A DNA stretch of 64,000 bases from Mycoavidus sp. B2-EB (GTDB taxonomy: Bacteria; Pseudomonadota; Gammaproteobacteria; Burkholderiales; Burkholderiaceae), in assembly GCF_014218255.1 (NCBI RefSeq), contig NZ_AP021872.1:1426001-1490000 (forward strand). The letters are read 5' to 3'. Positions within the stretch are counted from its first letter, which is position 1, and each line of letters starts with the position of its first letter. A program made the position numbers and the translations under genes. This document shows, one piece after another, positions 47,358 to 56,603 of the stretch. The notes below the pieces were generated by a model that was given only the letters and a program-made list of their open reading frames with translations, searched no databases and was not told the origin of the DNA.

Positions 47358-47981
47358 TTACGGTCGGCTGCCAGTTGGAAACGGCCAAGCAGCCGTCGGA
47401 TTTAGTGCGGTTTTGACACCTGCTGTAGCGTTTGATGGGATAGCCGCTGAAGTTGTAGGAGTCGGCTTAGTTACCGAGGTGTTTTTTTTGGGCGTCACCG
47501 CTTTTTTCACCGCGCTGACTTTTTTAGCCACGGCTTTTTTTACGGCGGTAGCTTTCTTCGCGACCACTTTCTTAACCGCTGCGACTTTCTTCGCGACAAC
47601 TTTTTTCACGGGGGCCTTTTTAGCCACCGTTTTTTTCGCGGCTACTTTTTTCACGGCAACCTTTTTAGCGGCCACTTTCTTGACCGGAGTCTTTTTTGCC
47701 ACTACTTTTTTCACAGCAGCTTTTTTAGCGACAACTTTTTTCGCTGGCGCTTTTTTCGCAGCAACTTTTTTCACAGCAACTTTCTTGGCTGGAGTCTTCT
47801 TCGCCACTACTTTTTTCACAGCAGCTTTTTTAGCGACAACTTTTTTAGCTGGCGCTTTTTTCGCTACCACTTTCTTGACCGCAGCTTTTTGAGCTGTGGC
47901 CGTTTTCTTTACAGCAACTTTCTTTGCCACGGGTTTAGCCACCGTTTTTCCTACGGCGGGTTTTTTCTTGGCAGTCACCAT
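47358..47981 (-). CDS. Histone H1-like DNA-binding protein (Lys/Ala repeats)
   Basis: 207 residues from the ATG at 47981 (MVTAKKKPAVGKT); an ATG directly before it at 47984 and the AAGGAG site leave a one-codon doubt. Most of the protein consists of KKVVAKK, KKAPAKK and KKTPAKK units in a roughly 12-residue period, with one longer block given twice. The C-terminus is Thr/Pro/Ala-rich. Such proteins (H1/HctB/AlgP-like) bind DNA non-specifically through lysines and compact the nucleoid. A long plus-strand open frame over it is only the antisense of the repeats. Confidence 0.88.
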   Translation of the reverse strand: MVTAKKKPAVGKTVAKPVAKKVAVKKTATAQKAAVKKVVAKKAPAKKVVAKKAAVKKVVAKKTPAKKVAVKKVAAKKAPAKKVVAKKAAVKKVVAKKTPVKKVAAKKVAVKKVAAKKTVAKKAPVKKVVAKKVAAVKKVVAKKATAVKKAVAKKVSAVKKAVTPKKNTSVTKPTPTTSAAIPSNATAGVKTALNPTAAWPFPTGSRP

Positions 47982-47984
47982 CAT

Positions 47985-48296
47985 TTTCTCCTTCAAGTTT
48001 TAGAGAAGAGTCGAACAAATAACACTCTTGATTGAGGCTCGACTTTCGCAAATGCATTTCTTATCTGCTCTCACGAAAAACGAACCATTCATCGACGCAG
48101 GCCTTATTTTTGGCCTACGCTAATGAATACCGCTGCACATATATGGCCTCATTTAGGCACTGTATATGCGAAAAAAATGCCGACACCCAGGCCGGCCGCT
48201 GCCGAATCAATCTACTGCAAAACCGAGTGTTTTTTTTCATAACAATCTTTGAAGGAGATGTAATTTGTCAGGCTCAGCGCCATCTTGCCTGCGTTA
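47985..48296. other. Gene-free stretch between the H1-like gene and nrdB
   Basis: About 310 bp. It must hold the promoter of the H1-like gene. A small hairpin AGGCC...GGCCT lies near 48100-48117, and GAAGGAG near 48252 stands before no convincing frame. No RNA gene was recognised. Confidence 0.45.
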
Positions 48297-49430
48297 CTAT
48301 TCCCAATTGAGCGCACCGCCAGTCTGATACTCAATGACTCGCGTTTCAAAAAAATTACGCTCTTTTTTTAAATCAATCATTTCACTCATCCATGGAAAAG
48401 GATTCTCTTCCTTTGGGAAAAGCGGCTCAAGGCCAATTTGGGTACACCGTCGATTGCAAATAAAGCGCAGGTAACTTTTGAACATTGAAGCATTCAGACC
48501 CAGCACACCGCGCGGCATTGTATCTTCAGCGTAACGGTATTCGAGATCTACGGCAGTCTTAAACAGCTCGCGAATTTCTGCGCGAAACTCAGAAGTCCAT
48601 AGATGCGGATTTTCCAGTTTAATTTGATTAATCAGATCAATGCCAAAATTACAATGTAATGACTCATCACGCAAAATGTACTGGTATTGCTCGGCTGCGC
48701 CCGTCATTTTGTTTTGTCGGCCAAGCGCTAAGATCTGCGTAAAACCAACATAAAAGAAGAGGCCTTCCATCACACACGCAAACATAATCAGCGATTTCAG
48801 CAAAGCTTGATCTGCCGCTGGCGTGCCAGTCTTAAAAGCAGGGTCAGTTAATGTATGGATAAACGGGAGCAGAAATTCGTCTTTATCACGAATCGACGAA
48901 ACCTCATGGTAAGCATTAAAAATTTCCCCTTCATCCAAGCCCAGTGATTCAACAATATATTGATATGCATGGGTATGAATCGCTTCTTCAAACGCTTGAC
49001 GCAACAGATACTGACGACACTCAGGCGCGGTAATATGGCGATAAGTCCCTAGAACGATATTATTTGCCGCCAGCGAGTCTGCGGTGACGAAAAAACCGAG
49101 GTTCCGTTTTACTACACGGCGCTCATCTTCAGTCAGGCCATTTGGATCTTTCCAGAGCGCGATATCGCGCGACATATTAATTTCTTGCGGCATCCAGTGA
49201 TTCGCGCAGCCAGACAAATATTTTTCCCAAGCCCATTTGTATTTAAATGGAACCAGTTGGTTTACATCCGTTTTGCCATTAATAATGCGCTTATCAGCAA
49301 CCCTCACGCGTTGCTGATCCGGTTGGCGAACTGGACTATCAAACGCCGTCATAGATGACTTTGGTGAAAGAAGTTGCGGCTCGCCAGTTGCGGGAGTTTT
49401 GGTCGTGATCTCTTCGTCCCAGTTAAGCAT
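48297..49430 (-). CDS. nrdB: Ribonucleotide reductase class Ia, beta subunit
   Basis: 377 residues from the ATG at 49430 (MLNWDEE); the frame is open to an ATG at 49442. Iron-ligand helices are seen in [18 protein letters not shown] and [15 protein letters not shown]; the carboxy-terminus [14 protein letters not shown] is the tail that docks into NrdA. It carries the di-iron tyrosyl radical cofactor. It follows nrdA, separated by 152 bp that hold two long hairpins. Confidence 0.96.
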   Translation of the reverse strand: MLNWDEEITTKTPATGEPQLLSPKSSMTAFDSPVRQPDQQRVRVADKRIINGKTDVNQLVPFKYKWAWEKYLSGCANHWMPQEINMSRDIALWKDPNGLTEDERRVVKRNLGFFVTADSLAANNIVLGTYRHITAPECRQYLLRQAFEEAIHTHAYQYIVESLGLDEGEIFNAYHEVSSIRDKDEFLLPFIHTLTDPAFKTGTPAADQALLKSLIMFACVMEGLFFYVGFTQILALGRQNKMTGAAEQYQYILRDESLHCNFGIDLINQIKLENPHLWTSEFRAEIRELFKTAVDLEYRYAEDTMPRGVLGLNASMFKSYLRFICNRRCTQIGLEPLFPKEENPFPWMSEMIDLKKERNFFETRVIEYQTGGALNWE

Positions 49431-49465
49431 AAATTCCACCATCGATATAAATCGGTTTGTACCAT

Positions 49466-49540
49466 CTTTTCACAAGGGATAAAAGAGTTCGCTTGTGAAA
49501 AGCGTTTTTTTAGTGTTGTATGCAACTTGCATACAACACT
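49466..49540 (-). repeat. Two perfect hairpins between nrdA and nrdB
   Basis: Hairpin one: 13-bp perfect stem 49512-49524 with 49528-49540 and a 3-nt loop. Hairpin two: 11-bp perfect stem 49466-49476 with 49492-49502 and a 15-nt loop. A run of seven T on the plus strand (A on the transcript) separates them. In the nrdAB transcript the order is hairpin one, A-run, hairpin two, then nrdB. They may set mRNA stability or the ratio of the subunits. Confidence 0.7.
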
Positions 49541-49582
49541 TCTATGCGCTTAAGCAGGTAGCTAAAATGCGCTCATCGTTTT

Positions 49583-52519
49583 TTATTGGCAAGCTTCACA
49601 CTCAGCAAAGTCCGCATCGCCCGGCCGCAACATGCACACTGGCGCCGACTCTTGCTCCGTTGGCGCAGAACCATGCGGGTCAGGATTGTCAGGCATCAAA
49701 GCCGATACGGCATTCAACGCACCATGCGCCACGGTCGATTTCTCAACATGGGTCGCGGCCATCGTACGCAGATAATAAGTCGTCTTTAAGCCGCGTACCC
49801 AGGCGAGTCGATAAATTTCTTCCAGCCGCTTGCCGGAAACACCCGCCATATAAATATTGAGAGATTGCGCTTGATCGATCCATTTTTGCCGGCGCGAGGC
49901 CGCTTCAACTAACCATTTAGGATCCATTTCAAAAGCGGTCGCGTACAGCGCACGCAATTCAGTCGGAATGCGTTCAATGCGAGCCAACATGCCATCGAAA
50001 TATTTCAGGTCGGCGACCATCACTTCATCCCACAGACCGCGCTCTTTCAAATCGCGCACGAGATAATCATTCACTATCGTGAACTCTCCCGATAGATTCG
50101 ATTTCACATAAAGATTCTGGAAGGTCGGCTCAATACATGCCGACACCCCAATAATGTTTGAAATCGTCGCGGTTGGCGCGATCGCCACACAATTTGAATT
50201 GCGCATACCGTGCTGCGCAATACGGCTACGCAACACCTCCCAGTCAAGCGAACTCGTTTGATCGACTTCGACATAGCCGCCACGTGCCTCAGCCAACAGT
50301 TTCAGTGTGTCTTGCGGCAAAATCCCCCGCTCCCATAATGAGCCCTGATAGCTTGAGTAACAGCCACGCTCAGCGGCCAACTCAGTCGAGGCCCAATATG
50401 CGTAGTAACACACGGCTTCCATTGAACGATCCGCAAATTCAACCGCAGCCTGCGAAGCATATGGATGGCGCAATAAATGCAAACAATCTTGAAACCCCAT
50501 GATGCCAAGCCCTACTGGCCGGTGCTTCAAGTTTGAATGGCGAGCTTTTTGCACCGCGTAATAGTTAATGTCAATGACATTATCGAGCATACGCATCGCG
50601 GTTTGAATGGTCTTTTTCAGCTTATCGTGATCCAGTTCTAAGCTGCCATCCGCGTGCTGTCTAAGGTGTGCCACTAAATTGACTGAGCCCAAATTGCATA
50701 CCGCAATTTCGCTCTCATTAGTATTGAGCGTAATCTCTGTGCACAAATTGGATGAATGCACAACGCCAATATGCTGCTGCGGGGAACGGATATTGCACGG
50801 ATCTTTAAATGTAATCCAAGGATGCCCCGTTTCAAATAGCATCCCTAGCATTTTGCGCCACAATTGAATCGCGGGCACTTTTTTAAAAAGTTTAATCTCG
50901 CCGCGCGCAGCTTTTTCCTCATAGCCTACATAAGCGGCTTCAAATTCAGCACCAAATTTATCATGCAAATCTGGGCAACTGGAAGGGGAAAACAAAGTCC
51001 AATCGGCCTCTTCCTGCACCCGCTTCATAAACAGATCGGGAATCCAGTTCGCGGTATTCATATCGTGCGTGCGACGGCGATCATCCCCGGTGTTTTTGCG
51101 TAACTCAAGAAACTCTTCAATATCTAAATGCCAAGTTTCTAGATACGCACATACCGCGCCTTTACGTTTACCGCCTTGATTCACAGCGACCGCAGTGTCG
51201 TTCACCACTTTTAGAAAAGGCACCACCCCTTGCGACTTGCCATTTGTGCCTTTGATATGCGAGCCTAACGCGCGTACTTGCGTCCAATCATTGCCCAAGC
51301 CGCCGGCAAACTTTGACAATAAGGCATTTTCTTTTAATGCCTCATAAATACCGTCCAGATCATCCTCTACCGTCGTGAGATAACAGGATGATAATTGCGC
51401 GCGCCGCGTCCCTGAATTAAAGAGGGTTGGGGTCGAACTCATGAAGTCAAATTGAGACAACACATGGTAAAACTCAATAGCCCACGCTTCGCGCTCAATT
51501 TCATTCAGAGCAAGCCCCATTGCCACTCGCATAAAGAAGGCTTGTGGCAACTCAATGCGCCGCCCTTCATGGTGCAAAAAGTAGCGATCGTAGAGCGTTT
51601 GCAGTCCGAGATAGCCGAACTGCAAATCGCGGCTAGCATCAAGCGCTGCCCCGAGTTTTTCTAGATCGAACTGTAATAACTTCTCATCCAGTAGCTCCGC
51701 TGCAACGCCCCGTTTAATAAATTGCGGGAAATATTCGGCATAGCGGGTGGCCATTTCGGCAGACGTCACTTCTTCAGCAAGCACTTCACGGCGCACCGTG
51801 TGCAACAAAATACGCGCGGTTACCTGGCTATAGGCCGGATCTTTTTCAATCATGGTGCGTGCAGCAAGAATTGCCGAATCATAAACTTGGCTAAGCGGCA
51901 CCCCATCGTAAAGATTTTTAATGGTTTCCGTTACAATTGGCTCGGCCTGCACCGCACTGCCTAAATCAGCGCAAGCAGAGGCAATCAACGCTTTTAGCTC
52001 CGACAAATCGAGCGGTCGCATCGAATCCCCCTCTGTCACACGGATGCTTTCTTCCATGCTTGGCTGCGCCTGAGCGCTCAGCGAACGCTCCTGCGCCCGC
52101 TTCTCGCGATACAAGACGTAGGCACGCGCAACGTTATGCTCGCCAGCGCGCATCAGCGCAAGCTCTACTTGATCTTGAATATCCTCGATATGGAACGTGC
52201 CGCCAGCCGGCCGACTACGTAGCAGCGCGCGCACCACATGTTGCGTGAGCTGCGTGACTTGCTCACGCACGCGCGCGGAGACAGAGCCCTGCCCTCCGCC
52301 CACTGCCAAAAAAGCTTTAGTCATCGCAACTTCGACTTTAGAGGGCTCAAATCCCACCACGGCGCCATTGCGACGAATCACCTTATAGTCAGCTAAAGTG
52401 TCACTCTGCGCAGGCAAAGCCAGAGCAACATTTTGACTGGGTGGCAGGCCTGGGTGGTGAGCGGAACGATCCAGCGGCTCGTCCGCTCCGGTTGCGGTTT
52501 TATAAGCGGTAGTTTGCAT
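49583..52519 (-). CDS. nrdA: Ribonucleotide reductase class Ia, alpha subunit
   Basis: 978 residues from the ATG at 52519, with AGGAG upstream. An N-terminal ATP-cone (YKVIRRNGAVVGFEPSKVEVAMTKAF) for allosteric control precedes the catalytic barrel with STPTLFNSGTRRAQLSSCYL, SSNLCTEITLNTNESEIAVCNLGSVNL and the C-terminal redox pair ECEACQ. It reduces ribonucleoside diphosphates. Two NrdR-box-like sites lie about 200-240 bp upstream. Confidence 0.97.
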   Translation of the reverse strand: MQTTAYKTATGADEPLDRSAHHPGLPPSQNVALALPAQSDTLADYKVIRRNGAVVGFEPSKVEVAMTKAFLAVGGGQGSVSARVREQVTQLTQHVVRALLRSRPAGGTFHIEDIQDQVELALMRAGEHNVARAYVLYREKRAQERSLSAQAQPSMEESIRVTEGDSMRPLDLSELKALIASACADLGSAVQAEPIVTETIKNLYDGVPLSQVYDSAILAARTMIEKDPAYSQVTARILLHTVRREVLAEEVTSAEMATRYAEYFPQFIKRGVAAELLDEKLLQFDLEKLGAALDASRDLQFGYLGLQTLYDRYFLHHEGRRIELPQAFFMRVAMGLALNEIEREAWAIEFYHVLSQFDFMSSTPTLFNSGTRRAQLSSCYLTTVEDDLDGIYEALKENALLSKFAGGLGNDWTQVRALGSHIKGTNGKSQGVVPFLKVVNDTAVAVNQGGKRKGAVCAYLETWHLDIEEFLELRKNTGDDRRRTHDMNTANWIPDLFMKRVQEEADWTLFSPSSCPDLHDKFGAEFEAAYVGYEEKAARGEIKLFKKVPAIQLWRKMLGMLFETGHPWITFKDPCNIRSPQQHIGVVHSSNLCTEITLNTNESEIAVCNLGSVNLVAHLRQHADGSLELDHDKLKKTIQTAMRMLDNVIDINYYAVQKARHSNLKHRPVGLGIMGFQDCLHLLRHPYASQAAVEFADRSMEAVCYYAYWASTELAAERGCYSSYQGSLWERGILPQDTLKLLAEARGGYVEVDQTSSLDWEVLRSRIAQHGMRNSNCVAIAPTATISNIIGVSACIEPTFQNLYVKSNLSGEFTIVNDYLVRDLKERGLWDEVMVADLKYFDGMLARIERIPTELRALYATAFEMDPKWLVEAASRRQKWIDQAQSLNIYMAGVSGKRLEEIYRLAWVRGLKTTYYLRTMAATHVEKSTVAHGALNAVSALMPDNPDPHGSAPTEQESAPVCMLRPGDADFAECEACQ

Positions 52520-52715
52520 CGGCAAAACTCCTAATCGATTGAATGAAAGCGCGGCAGAACCGCGGCTGAAAATAAGCAGCGGCCTTCAAAGCGATACGTC
52601 TTTGCATCTACGCATGAAGGCCGGAAAATACACAAAACACGGATCCAGCATGGATTAATACGGTGTTTAAACCATGAGTTGGCGCGCATTGCAGAGTGAC
52701 TAGAATACAGATAAA

Positions 52716-52731
52716 ACACAATATATAGTGT
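52716..52731. promoter_or_regulatory. NrdR box 1 upstream of nrdA
   Basis: ACACAATATATAGTGT matches the NrdR consensus ACACWATATATWGTGT at every position (known from other bacteria). The minus-strand TTGACA at 52729-52734 overlaps its edge, so NrdR would block the promoter. Confidence 0.85.
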
Positions 52732-52746
52732 CAAGAAAAATCTGGA

Positions 52747-52762
52747 ATACTAAGTATAGTGA
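52747..52762. promoter_or_regulatory. NrdR box 2 upstream of nrdA
   Basis: ATACTAAGTATAGTGA matches the same consensus at 12 of 16 positions. It lies 31 bp from box 1 start to start, about three helical turns, the usual spacing for paired NrdR boxes. A minus-strand TATACT lies inside it. Confidence 0.7.
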
Positions 52763-52912
52763 ATTTATTAGGCACTGGACACCATTTTATTTTTTATTTA
52801 CGTCCTTGACTTTTTTAATTTGCGTCATCTAGCCAAATGAGCGATTCAATCTCATCCCCTGCTGCGCGCTAAGCTCGTCATTCTCTGTGCCGGGCTCACT
52901 TTCATCATGTGG

Positions 52913-53539
52913 TCAGCACCCATTTAACCGCTGATAAGGAAAATAGTCATCCGTCAGACCGCTCAAATCGCGTAAACACCGCCAATCAAAATGAGGTCCC
53001 GGATCCGTCTTGCGTCCTGGAGCAATATCTTCATGCCCGACCAGTGCGCCAATCGGGTAGCGGTCAATCAGTACTTTAACCAACTCCGCAAGCCTAGAAT
53101 ATTGGCTCTCTTCAAAAGGGACCGTATCGGATCCTTCAAGTTCAATCCCGATCGAAAAATCATTACATCGCTCGCGCCCAAAGAAATTAGACGAACCCGC
53201 GTGCCAGGCGCGATCCTCGCAGGAAACAAATTGCTGCAATGCGCCGTTACGCCGAATCAGAAAATGCGTAGATACGCACAAACCTCGTATCTTTTCATAA
53301 TAAGGATGGGCCGCGAAATCAAGTCGATTGCAAAATAAATCCTCGATCTGCGATCCGCCAAATTCATCTGGCGGTAAGCTGATGTTGTGAATCACAATCA
53401 GCGTCGGCGTCATGCCAAGCGGCCGCTCATCAAAATTAGGCGAAACTTGCACATCCGTTATTTCAATCCAACCTTGCTCATTAACAATCAGCGGCGTATT
53501 CACGCATTGTCCTTTAGCATTGGGTTGAGTTTTATTCAT
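52913..53539 (-). CDS. ampD: 1,6-anhydro-N-acetylmuramoyl-L-alanine amidase AmpD
   Basis: 208 residues from the ATG at 53539; an upstream ATG at 53572 is possible, and neither has a good ribosome-binding site. Zinc-site His in LIVIHNISLPPDEFGG, then STHFLIRRNGALQQFV, CEDRAWHAGSSNFFGR and GHEDIAPGRKTDPGPHFDW are the amidase_2 family marks. It removes the peptide from anhydromuropeptides in the cytoplasm during murein recycling, feeding Mpl. Confidence 0.94.
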   Translation of the reverse strand: MNKTQPNAKGQCVNTPLIVNEQGWIEITDVQVSPNFDERPLGMTPTLIVIHNISLPPDEFGGSQIEDLFCNRLDFAAHPYYEKIRGLCVSTHFLIRRNGALQQFVSCEDRAWHAGSSNFFGRERCNDFSIGIELEGSDTVPFEESQYSRLAELVKVLIDRYPIGALVGHEDIAPGRKTDPGPHFDWRCLRDLSGLTDDYFPYQRLNGC

Positions 53540-53621
53540 GAACCATAAGCGCTTGAGTGGGCGCTGCCGCATCTGGGTTGGGCCACGAGTCCGCGCGCGC
53601 CATTGAGCAAACCCTCATCAA

Positions 53622-54503
53622 CTATGCCACTCGGCGCGGCAATAGCACTTCAAATACAAAATGGCTTCCGACATAAGCCAATAAAAGTGTCACAAAGGCA
53701 GCTAAGATCCAACGTAATACGACACGACCACGCCAGCCATAAAATCTTCGGCCGATTAACATAACGCCAAACATGGCCCACGATAAACAGGCAAAAATCG
53801 TCTTATGATCAAAGCGCAAGGCGCGCTCAAAGAGCTGCTCACTAAAAAGAATACCTGACAGCAAAGTCAGCGTCAGCAGCACAAACCCGGCCCCCATTAA
53901 GCGAAATAATAATTTCTCAAGCGTCAGCAAAGGGGGCAATGAATCAAGCCAATTGCCAAACCAATTTTGTTGCGGCGCGGTGCAACGAAGCGGCGTGCCT
54001 GCTATACGATGCAATCTGCGCTCAACCAGCAGCATGAGCAATGCATGGAGCGCCATCAGGGCGAGCAAACCATAGGCAACATTCGCCATGACAAAATGCA
54101 ATTTGAACAATGGCGTAGCTGCATAAGGCAATAAACGCACGCCACCAAATGCCAGCGGCAATAACGCGGCCAGACCGGCCAGCGGCAGCGCCAATAAAAC
54201 CAAACCTTCTAGCTCAAAAAAGAAGCTTTCAAGCCAGTAAATACCCATGCCAAGCCATAACATGGCAGATACCGCAAAGGCAAAGCCAAAAATCATTGCA
54301 TCGGACAAAAAGATCGTGGTGTATAGTAGCCCCCCATGCGCGCTTAATGCGCCTGCCAGCAATAGACGCTCGCAGCTCCAACGCGGCTGCGCTGGCAAGC
54401 TACTATATTCAGCGATACCCTTTTGACGCCAATGCTGGCGCCAAGCTACGGACGCGAGGCCGCCATAGAGCGCCGCTGTCAACACGTACAGTACAATAGT
54501 CAT
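53622..54503 (-). CDS. CcsA-type cytochrome c biogenesis protein (YpjD-like)
   Basis: 293 residues with eight probable transmembrane helices. Conserved histidines lie in LFKLHFVMANVAYGLLALMALH and FDHKTIFACLSWAMFGVML, the haem-handling features of the CcsA/CcmC superfamily. The gene is divergent from ffh with a gap of about 70 bp, the arrangement seen for YpjD in betaproteobacteria. It may act in haem delivery; ypjD-type proteins have no settled function. Confidence 0.85.
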   Translation of the reverse strand: MTIVLYVLTAALYGGLASVAWRQHWRQKGIAEYSSLPAQPRWSCERLLLAGALSAHGGLLYTTIFLSDAMIFGFAFAVSAMLWLGMGIYWLESFFFELEGLVLLALPLAGLAALLPLAFGGVRLLPYAATPLFKLHFVMANVAYGLLALMALHALLMLLVERRLHRIAGTPLRCTAPQQNWFGNWLDSLPPLLTLEKLLFRLMGAGFVLLTLTLLSGILFSEQLFERALRFDHKTIFACLSWAMFGVMLIGRRFYGWRGRVVLRWILAAFVTLLLAYVGSHFVFEVLLPRRVA

Positions 54504-54572
54504 AACTTAAGTTTACCTGAGTCGCCCATTTCTCAAAAGTTGTTTGTAAATACTACCGTTCACCTTGCTTTT

Positions 54573-55937
54573 ATGTTCGATACCCTCACTCAGCGCATGA
54601 CGCGCATTGTTAAAACGCTGCGCGGCGAAGCCCGTTTAACCGAAGCAAATACCCAGCAAATGCTGCGCGAGGTGCGCCTGGCTTTACTTGAAGCCGACGT
54701 TGCATTGCCCGTAGTGCGCGCTTTAACCACCCGCATCAAAGAAAAAGCCCTGGGCGCCGAGGTGCTTGACAGCTTAACCCCAGGCCAAGCGTTAGTTGGC
54801 GTGGTGCAACGTGAACTCACGGCGATCATGGGCGGCGATGAGACCAACCAGACTAGCGAGTTGCAACTTGCCGTCAAACCGCCTGCAATCATTTTAATGG
54901 CCGGCTTACAAGGTGCGGGTAAAACCACTACTGTGGGTAAGCTAGCCAAGTTTTTACGCGAAAAACAGAAAAAAAAGGTTCTGACCGTTTCATGCGACAT
55001 TTATCGACCTGCCGCCATGGCTCAGCTCAAAACCGTGACCGAACAAGCTCAGGCAGATTTTTTTTCAGCCCGACCTGAACAATCGGTACTTGAAATTGCG
55101 CAGGCTGCGCTCAATTGGGCGCAACACCACTATCACGATGTGCTCATCGTCGATACAGCGGGCCGCTTAGGCATTGATGAAGCAATGATGCAAGAAATCG
55201 CTGCTCTACATGCCGCTTTAAACCCTGCTGAAACCCTATTTGTGGTTGATGCCATGCTCGGGCAAGATGCGGTGAATACCGCTCAAGCTTTTAATACGAC
55301 ACTGCCGCTCACAGGCATTATTTTAACCAAACTCGATGGCGATGCGCGGGGTGGCGCAGCTTTATCCGTGCGTCATGTTACGGGTCGGCCGATTAAATTT
55401 GTCGGTGTTGGCGAAAAACTTGACGGCCTTGAGACTTTTCATCCAGATCGCATGGCGAGCCGGATTCTCGGCATGGGCGACCTATTTGCTTTGGTTGAGC
55501 AAGCCCAACATAAAGTGGATTTGCACGCTGCGCAACAGCTCGCCGATAAAGTTAGAAAAGGAAATTTCACCCTCGATGATTTTAAAGCACAGCTCTCGCA
55601 AATGAAAAATATGGGCGGCCTCTCATCGCTACTCGACAAATTGCCTGCGCAATTCCAAGCCACCAACAATCCACAGAAAATGAATCAAGCCGAAGGCCAA
55701 GTGCGCCGGATGGAAGGCATGATTAATGCGATGACCCCACTTGAACGCCGTAAGCCCGAGTTGCTTAAAGCGAGCCGCAAACGCCGCATCGCCACGGGTT
55801 CGGGAGTTCAAGTGCAAGAACTCAATCGAATGTTGGCGCAATACGATCAAATGCGCACTATGATGAAAAAGCTTAAGGGCGGTAACTTAGCGAGCATGAT
55901 GCGCAATCTAAAGGGCATGCTGCCAGGAATGCGCTAA
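54573..55937 (+). CDS. ffh: Signal recognition particle protein Ffh
   Basis: 454 residues from the ATG at 54573 (MFDTLTQRMTRIVKTLRGEARL); the frame is open upstream into ccsA but that part is not conserved. N domain, then the G domain with P-loop GLQGAGKTTTVGKLA (Lys117), DTAGRL and TKLDGDARGGA, then the Met-rich M domain ending RNLKGMLPGMR, which binds 4.5S RNA and signal sequences. Length is standard. Confidence 0.97.
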   Translation: MFDTLTQRMTRIVKTLRGEARLTEANTQQMLREVRLALLEADVALPVVRALTTRIKEKALGAEVLDSLTPGQALVGVVQRELTAIMGGDETNQTSELQLAVKPPAIILMAGLQGAGKTTTVGKLAKFLREKQKKKVLTVSCDIYRPAAMAQLKTVTEQAQADFFSARPEQSVLEIAQAALNWAQHHYHDVLIVDTAGRLGIDEAMMQEIAALHAALNPAETLFVVDAMLGQDAVNTAQAFNTTLPLTGIILTKLDGDARGGAALSVRHVTGRPIKFVGVGEKLDGLETFHPDRMASRILGMGDLFALVEQAQHKVDLHAAQQLADKVRKGNFTLDDFKAQLSQMKNMGGLSSLLDKLPAQFQATNNPQKMNQAEGQVRRMEGMINAMTPLERRKPELLKASRKRRIATGSGVQVQELNRMLAQYDQMRTMMKKLKGGNLASMMRNLKGMLPGMR

Positions 55938-55957
55938 GCGCCAAGAACGTCTTGCAC

Positions 55958-55988
55958 GCTAGCCTTGGGCGTTCAACCCAAAGCTAGC
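55958..55988. terminator. Hairpin between ffh and marC
   Basis: GCTAGCCTTGGG (55958-55969) pairs with CCCAAAGCTAGC (55977-55988) with one mismatch and a 7-nt loop. It sits between convergent genes and may be a bidirectional terminator; no T-run follows. Confidence 0.5.
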
Positions 55989-55994
55989 CTAGCT

Positions 55995-56591
55995 TCAAAG
56001 TTGGCGAATAAAAGTCCGCATTCCAGCCAATATCATTTCGACCGAAATCGCAATTAACACCAACCCCATCAAACGCTCCAACGCGATCACGGTACGCGCC
56101 CCCATCAGACGTTGAATCCGTTCAGCTAAAATCAACACAAACGCACAAGCCACCATGGTGACCGTCAGTGCGCCAATCCATTCGATGGTCTGTCCAGGCC
56201 CCTGAGAAGAGAGCAACATCACCGTCGCCATCGCAGAGGGTCCAGCCAGAGCGGGAATCGCGAGTGGCACAATCAGCGGTTCGCCCACCACCTCCAAATT
56301 CATCCGATCGTCTACTGCCGGAAAAACCATACGCAGCGCGATTAAAAACAAGATAATGCCGCCCGCCAATTGCAACGATATGTCCGTCAAATGCAGCAAA
56401 CGCAAAAAGTGTTCGCCCAGCAGCAGAAAAATCAGCAACGTTATAAAAGCAATGGCAACTTCACGCAATACGACCCGCCCCCGTCGCTCAGTCGCAACAT
56501 TGCGCAGCGCGTTAATAAAAATCGGAATATTGCCCAGCGGATCAACAATCAAAATCAATAAAATAGTCGCTGTCAAAAAATCATATTGCAC
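55995..56591 (-). CDS. MarC family integral membrane protein
   Basis: 198 residues, six transmembrane helices. The start FLTATILLILIVDPLGNIPIF and the repeat-like IPLAIPALAGPSAMATVMLL fit the MarC/UPF0056 family. Despite the name, a role in multiple antibiotic resistance is not supported; function is unknown. It lies 12 bp after proS on the same strand. Confidence 0.92.
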   Translation of the reverse strand: MQYDFLTATILLILIVDPLGNIPIFINALRNVATERRGRVVLREVAIAFITLLIFLLLGEHFLRLLHLTDISLQLAGGIILFLIALRMVFPAVDDRMNLEVVGEPLIVPLAIPALAGPSAMATVMLLSSQGPGQTIEWIGALTVTMVACAFVLILAERIQRLMGARTVIALERLMGLVLIAISVEMILAGMRTFIRQL

Positions 56592-56603
56592 AATCTTTTC
56601 CTT

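Larger units (their letters stand above)
52520..52912. other. nrdA upstream region
   Basis: 393 bp between nrdA and ampD. It holds the paired NrdR boxes and promoter elements around 52716-52762. The remaining part shows no open frame that looks coding. Confidence 0.6.

Noticed and set aside
47413-47892. Plus-strand open frame rich in Phe, Ala and Thr
   Set aside because: It is the reverse of the AAA/AAG-rich histone-like gene; the hydrophobic repeats are an artefact of Lys codons.
49495-49860. Plus-strand frame opposite the nrdA end
   Set aside because: Antisense of conserved nrdA sequence and begins inside the hairpins.
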